Virus record (IMG/VR): IMGVR_UViG_3300035698_029931
Span: 24,949-88,948 of that record
DNA: 64,000 nucleotides
Source of the DNA: a virus
Reading direction: 5' to 3' (one strand)
How positions within the stretch are numbered: the first letter of the stretch is position 1; each line of letters opens with the position of its first letter. Under the pieces are notes generated by a model. It was not told the DNA's origin, ran no database searches, and saw only the letters and a list, made by a program, of their open reading frames with translations. The position numbers and the translations under genes are program-made. This document shows, in pieces, positions 1 to 8,715 of this stretch.

Positions 1-27
1 AGAAAGAAGGAAAAGAAGAAAAGACCG

Positions 28-408
28 ATGAACAATCAGACACTTAAAAATATCAAGAAGACCGCTCTTGATAATGTGAATAAAACTGTCAATGACGTGG
101 ATTCATTGCACATATATCTTAAACGGTGGTGGTGTTGGTATTACAAACGCCCATATAAAGATTCTTTGTTAGGCGAATACACTTATGAAGAGTTGTTGTT
201 GGAATATTGGGAAAGTATATTTTTGAATGATGAAGAATCTCGTATGCAAGCTGAAGTTGATTTTCAGGCAGTTTCAGAAGAGGATAAGGAAGATTATGAA
301 GATTGGTTGAAAGAAGAGATGGGCGATGACTATCAGTCACCATTAGAAATGCAGGATGCATTTGATAAAACCGATAAGACTGAGGAAGTGAAAAATGCCA
401 AAGCATGA
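28..408 (+). CDS. Probable tape-measure chaperone / tail assembly protein
   Basis: 126 aa, acidic, no membrane segment. An aromatic block (WWCWYYKRPYKDSLLGEYT, about residues 34-52) followed by ELLLEYWE resembles the small proteins encoded directly before the tape measure in large phages. It overlaps the tape-measure start by 14 nt, which suggests coupled translation. The reading frame is open to the window edge, so the true start could lie upstream. Another frame ends with a TGA at 29-31 that overlaps this ATG and may be the end of a preceding gene. The role is inferred mainly from position. Confidence 0.5.
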   Translation: MNNQTLKNIKKTALDNVNKTVNDVDSLHIYLKRWWCWYYKRPYKDSLLGEYTYEELLLEYWESIFLNDEESRMQAEVDFQAVSEEDKEDYEDWLKEEMGDDYQSPLEMQDAFDKTDKTEEVKNAKA

Positions 409-2578
409 ATTAGAAATTGGATTAAATTTCAAATCCGATAGAAAAAGTGTAGATTCGATTAAGCGTGAATTGGAACGGGGAATTAAACTACCCAAAGATG
501 TAAAAAGTTTGTTGGATGGCTCATACATTAAAACTATTGAAACATTTGACAGAAGTCTTTCTCGTATCATAGGCAAACTTCAAAAATTTTCAGGGTTATC
601 TCAAGGGCGTCCCCTTACTTCAGGGGAAGGTTATCGGGTTGGAAGACTTCAAGAAACCTTAACACAAGAAATGCACGGTAGAAGTAAAGTTGTGCAGGAA
701 ATGCAACAAATGTCCGCAGCGAGAACGGTTGGAGGTGGAAGTGGGATTGGCCAAGTTGCAAGTGCCGCAGCAGGAAGGTTGGGGTTAGGTCGTGTAGCAT
801 CATCAATAGCTGGTGGGGCTTCAGCGGCATCGGTTGTTGCTTCGGCTGGTGTAACCGCAGCAATTGCATATGGATTTAGAGCTTTGGGTGGTTATGGCAA
901 GTGGAAAGAAGCTGCTCCAGCGTACGCAAAATTGTCGGGATTGGGTTATAATCCTTCTCCTTCTACAATGTATGGTGCCACACAGTATGGATTTGGATCC
1001 GGGAGAACTCGTCAATTAATGACTGGCATTACAACTGGAATGGGTCGTATGGATGGAGGGGTTATGACCCAGATAATGAAAGCCAGTAAGGCGTATGGAT
1101 TAGATCCTCAAATGTTAGGTCAATTCCCAGGTATGTTGACAAAAATGGGTGGGAATAACATCCAAAAACAACAGGCTGAAATTTTTGCTGCTGCATTTAA
1201 TACAAAACTTGAGAGGGGTAGGATTGGAGAATACCTTGAGGCCACTGCTTCAACAATGCAACAAATTTCTCAATCTGCTCCAGGGGCAAGTGCATCTTCT
1301 ATTTCTGGAATGATGTCGACTTTAAGTAGGGGTGGAGGGGTTCTGACGCCTGGTGTGGCAGGTGGAATGGCATCGGGGTTGAATGAATTGTTAAGAAATC
1401 CACAAGGTGGATTAGGTATGTTGATGATGGGTGCCACTAGTGATGTGTTGAAGAAGGGTGGTTATAGTGGTGCAATGTATGAGGGTATGTACAGGATGTC
1501 AAGGGAAAGTATGTTTTTACCTACGCCTGGAGAATTGCCGGGAAAATTTCCAATCACCCATATGATGGGTAAACAAGGACCGATGACTGAGTTGTCTCGT
1601 GCATTTCATTCTGGCGGAGGCACGATGGGGTTGTTGGGGTCTTTTCGTAAACAACTTGAAGGGTTGGGTGGTGGAGGTGCTGCTGATATTTTACTTTCAA
1701 GAGCTCCTGGATTTAAGTCTGCGAATGCGGCAAGAGAGTTTTTATCTAAGGTGGAATTTGCTGAAATGATGGGTGACACTAAGGGGTTGAAGGGGTTGAG
1801 TCGTGAATATGAGCTAAATACAGAAAAAAACCTCATAGATATAAATAAAACTTTAGCTGGAAAAGAGGGTGTTTTAGGTGCATTGGACGAGTTAAATAAG
1901 GAAATTGTTGGAAAAAGCGTTGGTCAAGCAACTTTAGATATGAGGCAAACTCTTTTGAATCTTGAAAAAGGTTTTACCCCGTTGTTTTCTGTTATTTCCA
2001 AATTTACAGGTCCAGGAATAGCTCCATCAGGTTGGGATAAAATGGTGGATAAAATTAGAAATAAAACAGGTCTTTATCCAAAAAAAACAGGTGAATCATT
2101 TGGAGGATCTGTACCATCAACGGTTGATGAAATCTCAGGTGGGGGAGGGTTTTTGGGGAGTGGTCTGGTTGATGTTAAAAATGCGTGGGGAACAAGAAAA
2201 AATATTCATACATCAGATCTTGGCGGTATAGGTTGGAATGTCCCTTCTGGTACAGATTTGAGGTACAACATTCCATCCAAAGTGACTGGCGTTGGAGAAG
2301 GAAGTGTCACTGTAACAGGTCCGTATGGGTTTAAAGTTACTACAAAAAATCTACCTAAAATATACGCAAAGAAGGGTCAAATATTAGGTTCTAATGAATT
2401 GTTTGGTGTATCAGGGTCGGTTCCGCCTGTCACTAAAGCTTATGATCCAAATGGGCAGTTAATGGATCCCAGGCTTTATAGTAAGTGGGTGGAAATGGTA
2501 GGTGAAATGTTTGGTAAAGGTGCAGCACCGTGGCAGGGTAAATTGATAAGTCCACAAGAGATGTCTTCAGTGAGATAA
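395..2578 (+). CDS. Tail tape measure protein
   Basis: 727 aa, rich in Gly, Ala, Ser and Met, with a basic helical N-terminus and a hydrophobic Ala/Gly stretch at about residues 110-165, which is typical of tape measures that span the tail lumen. No lytic transglycosylase or peptidase motif was recognised. It is followed at once by hub, spike and wedge genes, the usual order in contractile tails. For a tape measure the length is modest and would suit a tail of roughly 100 nm using the usual 1.5 angstrom per residue rule (inference). The ATG at 395 lies inside the preceding gene. Confidence 0.7.
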   Translation: MPKHELEIGLNFKSDRKSVDSIKRELERGIKLPKDVKSLLDGSYIKTIETFDRSLSRIIGKLQKFSGLSQGRPLTSGEGYRVGRLQETLTQEMHGRSKVVQEMQQMSAARTVGGGSGIGQVASAAAGRLGLGRVASSIAGGASAASVVASAGVTAAIAYGFRALGGYGKWKEAAPAYAKLSGLGYNPSPSTMYGATQYGFGSGRTRQLMTGITTGMGRMDGGVMTQIMKASKAYGLDPQMLGQFPGMLTKMGGNNIQKQQAEIFAAAFNTKLERGRIGEYLEATASTMQQISQSAPGASASSISGMMSTLSRGGGVLTPGVAGGMASGLNELLRNPQGGLGMLMMGATSDVLKKGGYSGAMYEGMYRMSRESMFLPTPGELPGKFPITHMMGKQGPMTELSRAFHSGGGTMGLLGSFRKQLEGLGGGGAADILLSRAPGFKSANAAREFLSKVEFAEMMGDTKGLKGLSREYELNTEKNLIDINKTLAGKEGVLGALDELNKEIVGKSVGQATLDMRQTLLNLEKGFTPLFSVISKFTGPGIAPSGWDKMVDKIRNKTGLYPKKTGESFGGSVPSTVDEISGGGGFLGSGLVDVKNAWGTRKNIHTSDLGGIGWNVPSGTDLRYNIPSKVTGVGEGSVTVTGPYGFKVTTKNLPKIYAKKGQILGSNELFGVSGSVPPVTKAYDPNGQLMDPRLYSKWVEMVGEMFGKGAAPWQGKLISPQEMSSVR

Positions 2579-2587
2579 GGGGTAGAA

Positions 2588-4399
2588 ATGCCGATATCTA
2601 GAGTTATGCCAAAGATAACTTCTAAGGGTGGATCCCAATCTTATTCGTCAGGCTGTAAGGTTGAAGTTTATCACTATTGTAAACATCAACCTGATGGTAT
2701 ATCCGATGATGCAGATTTGAAAGATGTCTTAGAATCTAAAGTTTTAACATTTAACAGTAATTCCGAATGCAACCCAGTTGTAAGTTCTCATTTTGCAAAA
2801 TCAAATACAGCTGGAGCAGGACAATTCAGTTTCACCCTTTTACCCACTGAGAATTGGCAAAGTCAAATTATGCCCGGAGATTGGGTTCTTATTTATTTAA
2901 CAAACGGTAGAGATACGAATAAAACAAGCACACCAGCTGATAATCGTAAACCAAGGGTGATAGCTAGTAGTACCAGCCAAATTTCTGAACGTAGAGAACA
3001 AACAGATGTAAGGTATCATGGGAGTGAAGAAGAAACTTTTTATTGGACAGATGAAGAATACAGTCGATTTCGAACAGAGAGTGCTGGTGTTGGTTGGTCT
3101 AGAAACATATTGAATTTAGCTCGAGAATACAATGCCAGAATTAGGGCTAACCCTGGGAACAATTTAGAGTCGGAGCCTGAAGATATCTGGTCTTTGCGGT
3201 GTTTGGGTGTTGTAGATTCGGTGGTCAAAAATACCATTGTCAATCCTGTGAATGGTGCTAAAACTATTCGATACATAGTTGGAGGGCAAGATTTTGGCAA
3301 GGTGTTTACAAACTATTCTATCATGCTTTATCCTTGGATAGCGAAAGATAAGATGCAGGGATTTTATATATGGCAAGTTTTGGAGGCATTAGAAGGAAAT
3401 GCCGGAGAAATAGTAACCAAAATGATTAAGGGTTTTTTAAGTAAAAAGATTGATGAAGTTGCGGGGTGGCCTGGAGGTGCTGGTGCGCTGCAATGGTATA
3501 TTCCGAATCAATTGGCGCAAAAATTTAAAGTTGGAAGTTCGAAAGATGGGTCAAAGTTTTATGACATTTTAAACATGAAACATATAGAGTTGGATATGGA
3601 TGGAAATTATTTCACAGCCAACCCCGACCCGAACACTACATTGTGGAATATGATGAAACAGTATTCTAATGATCCGATAAATGAAATGTTTTGTGAAATA
3701 GATGAAAAAACATCCAAACCGTCAGTGCATTTAAAACAAATCCCATTTGCTTTTGCTAATTATGAAGATAAAAATTTAGATCATATAAACAAATTTAAGG
3801 ATTTAGCTTCTGTTGAAATTAAGGACAATGAAATATTGGGTAGTTCGTTAACTTATTCTGGTCATGACGGATACAATTTTTTCTTAATGGCAGGCGTCAT
3901 TTATGACGACAATGTCACTTCCCCTTATCTATCTGTGAGTACATTGCAACCTGATTTTCCTTACATCAATAAAACGATGAACAAAAGGTACGGATTGTTA
4001 CCAATAAGAAATTCTGTTATGTTTATACAAAAAAGTGCAACCAAAACAAACGACAGTCTTTTGAAGTCTTGGAATAATTTGTTTAAACATTGGTATCAAT
4101 ACAATAGGTATTTTGAAAAGGGTAGTATGACAATTATGGGTAACCCTGGTATCAGATTAGGGAAGCGATTGGATGTGATGATTGAGGGAGCAGATAAGGC
4201 GGAAGGGCAACAGCCGGAAAAAAGGTCATACTACATTGAATCTTATGTTGACACTTGGGATTATCCTAATCGGTGGTCTCAAGATGTAACTTTAACGAGA
4301 GGTGTTTATTACGATAGATTTGGTCAAGAGAAATTCAACCATGAAACAAAGGAATCGAGTGAATTGCCAATTGGTCAAACTGTAATTAAAAGAAACTGA
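2588..4399 (+). CDS. Baseplate hub / late-control D-like structural protein
   Basis: 603 aa, no signal peptide. The N-terminal part contains FSFTLLPTENWQSQIMPGDWVLIYL (about residues 80-105), the kind of beta-rich segment seen in hub proteins of the gpD/gp27 type. Other stretches (SIMLYPWIAKDKMQGFYIW) also look structural. It lies between the tape measure and the OB-fold spike gene, the normal place for a hub. RBS GGGGTAG precedes the ATG. Assignment rests on position plus general character; no catalytic residues are visible. Confidence 0.55.
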   Translation: MPISRVMPKITSKGGSQSYSSGCKVEVYHYCKHQPDGISDDADLKDVLESKVLTFNSNSECNPVVSSHFAKSNTAGAGQFSFTLLPTENWQSQIMPGDWVLIYLTNGRDTNKTSTPADNRKPRVIASSTSQISERREQTDVRYHGSEEETFYWTDEEYSRFRTESAGVGWSRNILNLAREYNARIRANPGNNLESEPEDIWSLRCLGVVDSVVKNTIVNPVNGAKTIRYIVGGQDFGKVFTNYSIMLYPWIAKDKMQGFYIWQVLEALEGNAGEIVTKMIKGFLSKKIDEVAGWPGGAGALQWYIPNQLAQKFKVGSSKDGSKFYDILNMKHIELDMDGNYFTANPDPNTTLWNMMKQYSNDPINEMFCEIDEKTSKPSVHLKQIPFAFANYEDKNLDHINKFKDLASVEIKDNEILGSSLTYSGHDGYNFFLMAGVIYDDNVTSPYLSVSTLQPDFPYINKTMNKRYGLLPIRNSVMFIQKSATKTNDSLLKSWNNLFKHWYQYNRYFEKGSMTIMGNPGIRLGKRLDVMIEGADKAEGQQPEKRSYYIESYVDTWDYPNRWSQDVTLTRGVYYDRFGQEKFNHETKESSELPIGQTVIKRN

Positions 4400-4407
4400 G
4401 GATAGTT

Positions 4408-5316
4408 ATGCCGCATTTTATGCAAGATGGAACACCGATTAGTGGAAATATTCATGTGGGGATTCAAAAGGATTCTTATCAAAAACAACGTGAAAATTTT
4501 GCTATTTTAAAATGTAGAGTGGATGAGGTGATCTATATTGATGATGCAAGAAACTCAACAAAAGGAACATCTAATGAACAAACTGAGTATATATTGACAA
4601 TCATTGGTGGCCCTGAATTGGGGAATCGAATTTTCAATGCCATCAGTGTAGTTCCGTTAGGCGGTGTTTATAATAGTGGTGAAATCATACATGACGAATT
4701 GATTGAGGGTGACACTTCCGGTGAATTTGAAAAAGAACCCAATAAAACCCATGGAGCCATAGTTTTATTGGCTAGGGTGAGTGGACGCAAAGGTAATAAT
4801 GTTATTGTTGGTTGTTTAAAACATCCAAAATCAATACAGAAAATAAGAAAAGATGATGGTAGGAAAATTCTTTATCAATATAATGGATTGGAAATCGCTG
4901 TTGATAAAGAAGGCGGAATCACTTTGACAAATATGGGAGGACCAAGAGACAAAAATGGTGATCCTACAAATACAGAAGCTGAAGGAGCTTCTATTGGTAT
5001 TGATTCTGATGGAATGATGTCGATGAAAAAAGGAAGTCAAGAAATAAGTATGGACAATGAGGGGCAAGTCAGTATAAAAGCAGCTGGTGAAAATGAAATG
5101 GTAATGACTTCCGATGGTCAAACAGAAATGAAAAGTCAAATTACAAATATACAGAGTAAGCAAGCGTTAAACATTAAGAGTCAACTCACCTCCATTGGGC
5201 AGGGAGGGACTCCTGGTGCGCGGATTGGGGACATATGTGTTGGAACTGGAAATGAAGGTAGACCTGTGATGTCTAAAATTATAAACGGTTCATTTATAAC
5301 GATGATGGGGAGTTGA
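4408..5316 (+). CDS. Baseplate spike-like OB-fold protein
   Basis: 302 aa. The N-terminal two thirds have the beta pattern of gpV/gp5 OB-fold spikes (GAIVLLARVSGRKGNNVIVGCLKHP, about residues 116-140). A Gly-rich repetitive C-terminus follows (EISMDNEGQVSIKAAGENEMVMTSDGQTEMKS), consistent with a beta-helical needle, and it ends with a GDICVGTG segment. It follows the hub gene with an 8-nt gap. The likely role is the membrane-piercing central spike. No lysozyme domain is present, unlike T4 gp5. Confidence 0.55.
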   Translation: MPHFMQDGTPISGNIHVGIQKDSYQKQRENFAILKCRVDEVIYIDDARNSTKGTSNEQTEYILTIIGGPELGNRIFNAISVVPLGGVYNSGEIIHDELIEGDTSGEFEKEPNKTHGAIVLLARVSGRKGNNVIVGCLKHPKSIQKIRKDDGRKILYQYNGLEIAVDKEGGITLTNMGGPRDKNGDPTNTEAEGASIGIDSDGMMSMKKGSQEISMDNEGQVSIKAAGENEMVMTSDGQTEMKSQITNIQSKQALNIKSQLTSIGQGGTPGARIGDICVGTGNEGRPVMSKIINGSFITMMGS

Positions 5317-5317
5317 C

Positions 5318-6814
5318 ATGGCTGTAGTTTTAACTCCAGATATGAGAAAAGCAGTTTCCAGGAGGTTGGTGAAACTTCCTGGAGAAATAGTTGCATTGAC
5401 AAATACATCAGACAATCTTGATGATGCAGGAACTGCGTATGGGAAGGTTGATGAATCTAACTCTGAATTTCTTCAAAATTGGTTGAATATTGCGAATATG
5501 TATTTGGATGAAAAACAAAATATCAATGGTGAAGAATATGACACGTACAATCAAGGGGTAGGAGATGATTTTGATATTGATCGAGTTTTCATCACCAATC
5601 CCACGTTAAATGTATTCTTTCCAGTCAGTCATGCTACGTTATCTGACAATTATTTTCTTAATCCTCAAATAAATATTTACACAAATAGTGCTGCTAATGG
5701 AGTGATATCGGCAACTTATGAGTCTAGGGTTTCAAAAGATTATGAAATGTTGGCTCTTACTTTATTGACAGGGTTGACAGGGGGAGTCAATACAACTGTA
5801 GCTGTAACGTATAGCGGTGGTAACACTCTACAAGTTGCTAATGGTGCGGGAACTTCGAATGATTCTTGTGTTATTGTAGATGGAGATAACGGAGCTGTGG
5901 TTCCTTCTCAATATCTTTTTTATATTGCTTCTGGGGGAGGAACGAACACCTTAACAGGTTGGGCTATTTCTGGTGGCCCTGGTAATGTAGTTCCCGCAGG
6001 TTCTCAAGTGGTTGTTGGTGGTGGAGTGGTGTGGAGTGATGCAGCAAGAGACAGCTTGTCCGGTGCCGCACCTTTTGTGATACTTTCAAATAATATTGTT
6101 ACTTATATGAATAATACAGCAATTTGGAGTGGTCATTTAACCGCTGAAGATGTAGCGTTAACAGCCAATGATGATGCAAGAGCACCACAGCAAGCTCAGA
6201 ATACAGCGGCATTAGCAGCTATACCCATTATTGAAGCAGCGACCACCACTTGGTTGACATTTCCGGTTTCAGATGTGGGTGGTAATAGTAGATATAATGA
6301 TCCAGCTTTAACAGCGTTTCAAACTCCGGTGGATGTTCGTTCAGCTTTTGTAGTTACGAGGTTGGCACAAATTGTAGTTGCGTTAGGTGCGGTTGCTTAT
6401 ATCGGAGGTGGTCCAACATTTACAGCAACTGGAGCTGCAGGGAATAAGTATCGTTGGGCAGATAGACGTTGTAACAAAAATTATGGATCGTTATCTCAAG
6501 AAGATAATGCAGAATCAACGAAAGAGATAATAGATGAACAAAAACAAAATTCAGAAGATTTATTGATTGATTATGAAGCTGTAATGACAGCGGCAGCCTT
6601 AAATGTAGAACCTACCGGGAGTAAAACGGTTTATATAACGGATGTATCAGGTTTTAGTGTAGGGGATTCGATTTATGCAATTGATGAATTAAATCTAGAA
6701 TTGAATGGTTTTGTTACAGGGGTTTACGTAGATATAAATAGGATGGATTTAAGTTTTGATTTTCCATCCACATACACTTTGGATTATTTGGCGCGTGTGT
6801 ATAAATTATTGTAG
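5318..6814 (+). CDS. Baseplate-associated structural protein, function unknown
   Basis: 498 aa, starts 1 nt after the preceding stop. It is Ala/Thr/Gly/Asn-rich with beta-type stretches in the middle (GVNTTVAVTYSGGNTLQVANGAGT, about residues 156-179) and helical segments near both ends (for example DLLIDYEAVMTAAALNVEP). The N-terminus mentions neither signal nor membrane segment. The family was not recognised. Position between spike and wedge genes supports a baseplate role. Confidence 0.45.
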   Translation: MAVVLTPDMRKAVSRRLVKLPGEIVALTNTSDNLDDAGTAYGKVDESNSEFLQNWLNIANMYLDEKQNINGEEYDTYNQGVGDDFDIDRVFITNPTLNVFFPVSHATLSDNYFLNPQINIYTNSAANGVISATYESRVSKDYEMLALTLLTGLTGGVNTTVAVTYSGGNTLQVANGAGTSNDSCVIVDGDNGAVVPSQYLFYIASGGGTNTLTGWAISGGPGNVVPAGSQVVVGGGVVWSDAARDSLSGAAPFVILSNNIVTYMNNTAIWSGHLTAEDVALTANDDARAPQQAQNTAALAAIPIIEAATTTWLTFPVSDVGGNSRYNDPALTAFQTPVDVRSAFVVTRLAQIVVALGAVAYIGGGPTFTATGAAGNKYRWADRRCNKNYGSLSQEDNAESTKEIIDEQKQNSEDLLIDYEAVMTAAALNVEPTGSKTVYITDVSGFSVGDSIYAIDELNLELNGFVTGVYVDINRMDLSFDFPSTYTLDYLARVYKLL

Positions 6815-6846
6815 GGTTTTCAAGTATAGTAATGCAGAGGTTTTAA

Positions 6847-8715
6847 ATGGGAATATCTACTTTTATATCGGAAGGTGAAGATTTAATCTTAAATCAAGGT
6901 GCGAATATATTTACTACACCATTGATTCAAGGGGGTTCTGTTGTTCAAAATGCTGGTTATATAACCAAAGGCGTTGAATATGCTCTCAATAGAATTAAAA
7001 CAAGTAATTGGAGATTTGATTTAGGATACGGTTTTTCGGTGGAAGGGGATCCGTCTAACAAATTTGCGAATCTTAAACTTCAAATAAATCCCAGCGAATT
7101 GAGACAATCTGAAAACTTTGCAATAACTGTTACGCCTTGTCAAACTGGAGTGATTACAGAGCATCAAGGGTTTGTAATTAAAAATTTGACTATTTCGGGT
7201 ACGACTGGAATGAGACCGATGGGGGCTGTTAGAACTGGTTACGCTGAGTTTATGAGATTGAGGAATTATCTTAGGAGTTATGCAGAGTGTAAAAAAAATC
7301 CAAACTATAAAGATTTAAAACTTATTTTTCGCAACAAAAAAGATAATGAATATTGGTATGTAGAACCAACTGGCCCTGGAGTTGATTTAAGAAGAACACA
7401 GGATAGACCGTTTTTATATGATTATACAATTTCATTGATTATAGTGGGTTGGGCGGAGGCATATCCTCGTAGGGGTGGAGTTTATGGTCAAATTTTAGAT
7501 AACATAACTCTTGTTGAGAATATTGTCGATGAGGTTGGTGATAGAATAGAGAATGCTGCGGCTATCATTCATGACAGTGCCGATCTATTGAATAGAATTA
7601 GTCGTCAAGTGGCAATCACTTTAACAATTCCACTCAATAAAGTAAGTGCAGCTTTACAAGCAATGAGATATGCAAAAACAACAGTGTCAGCCCTTCCGAG
7701 ATCTTTTTATGAGGAACTTAAGAGGTCCGCTGCTGATGTGAGAGATAATTTTATTGATTTGGTTGGATTGGGGGATTCTAGATACAATACAACATTTGGT
7801 AGAACGCCACTTTCTGCACAAAAAAGTTTTATATTATCTGATGTTAAAACTTTAGAAGCTGTTAGCAGTATAGTGACTGGTATGGATAGGGTTTTAGCTT
7901 CTGATGTTATTTTTAGCCCAGAATCAGGATCTGGAGTTTTGAGTGGAACATCGGACAATTTAGAAAGTGCAATTGAAATTAACAGCAGTGCAGTTCAAGC
8001 TACCAGAACTGCTTCTGCCCCATCTTTGAAAGCTGCATTTAAAAATGCGCTTGATTTTGTGTTACCGCAAAGCGTTAAGGAAGAGGTTATTCAGTATAAT
8101 GATACACTTGAAAAAATTGCATATCGAGTTATGGCAGATACGACATTGTGGTATCAAATAGTTCTTCTTAACAATCTTGATCCACCTTATATTTCAGAAG
8201 ATCCTATTGTGGGTAAAAACACTTTGTCATATGGGCAAACAATTTTGATTCCTCAATATGGTACACCTGATAAAATGGCTGTATTACAAAAAGGTGATAC
8301 TGAAATTACTAAGGATTTATCAATTTTTGAAAAAAATCTTGGAGTTGATTTGCAATTAACGAATGAGAATGATATTGCCGTTAATTTAGCAGCTCAAGAT
8401 TTTGAACTTATAGCTGGTGTAGAAAATGCTGCCCAAGCTGTTAATATTAAATTAGGGATGGAGCCAGGTGCTTTAATGTATCATCCTGAAATTGGAATTG
8501 ATATGCAAATTGGTCAAAAGATGGTTTATACTGCAGAAGAAATAACGGAAATGATAGAATCCACAATTGTTGCAGATAATAGATTTGCTTCTGTTGATTC
8601 AATCCATGTTGAACGTGAGGGCAACACTTTAAGGCTCAAATTGAAAGTTTCGCTTATGCATTCAAGCAAACCTGTGCCCTTACAACTAATTTTAAGGAGT
8701 GGGGAAAATGGCTGA
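6847..8715 (+). CDS. Baseplate wedge protein: LysM-like plus gp25-like domains
   Basis: 622 aa. Three parts can be seen. Residues 1-200 form a tail-tube/baseplate-like beta region. Residues about 412-473 look like a LysM-type module (NDTLEKIAYRVMADTTLWYQI...GQTILIPQ), as in T4 gp53-like wedge proteins. Residues about 494-605 match the gp25/W (lysozyme-like) wedge domain pattern (DIAVNLAAQDFELIAG, then a gp25-type helix and beta end). In T4 these are separate proteins, so a fused gp53/gp25 wedge is inferred. It overlaps the next ATG by 8 nt. Confidence 0.65.
   Translation: MGISTFISEGEDLILNQGANIFTTPLIQGGSVVQNAGYITKGVEYALNRIKTSNWRFDLGYGFSVEGDPSNKFANLKLQINPSELRQSENFAITVTPCQTGVITEHQGFVIKNLTISGTTGMRPMGAVRTGYAEFMRLRNYLRSYAECKKNPNYKDLKLIFRNKKDNEYWYVEPTGPGVDLRRTQDRPFLYDYTISLIIVGWAEAYPRRGGVYGQILDNITLVENIVDEVGDRIENAAAIIHDSADLLNRISRQVAITLTIPLNKVSAALQAMRYAKTTVSALPRSFYEELKRSAADVRDNFIDLVGLGDSRYNTTFGRTPLSAQKSFILSDVKTLEAVSSIVTGMDRVLASDVIFSPESGSGVLSGTSDNLESAIEINSSAVQATRTASAPSLKAAFKNALDFVLPQSVKEEVIQYNDTLEKIAYRVMADTTLWYQIVLLNNLDPPYISEDPIVGKNTLSYGQTILIPQYGTPDKMAVLQKGDTEITKDLSIFEKNLGVDLQLTNENDIAVNLAAQDFELIAGVENAAQAVNIKLGMEPGALMYHPEIGIDMQIGQKMVYTAEEITEMIESTIVADNRFASVDSIHVEREGNTLRLKLKVSLMHSSKPVPLQLILRSGENG

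Noticed and set aside
4831-5163. 110-aa minus-strand frame inside the spike gene
   Set aside because: Cys/His/Phe-rich product typical of antisense to coding DNA; the plus strand is a clear structural gene.
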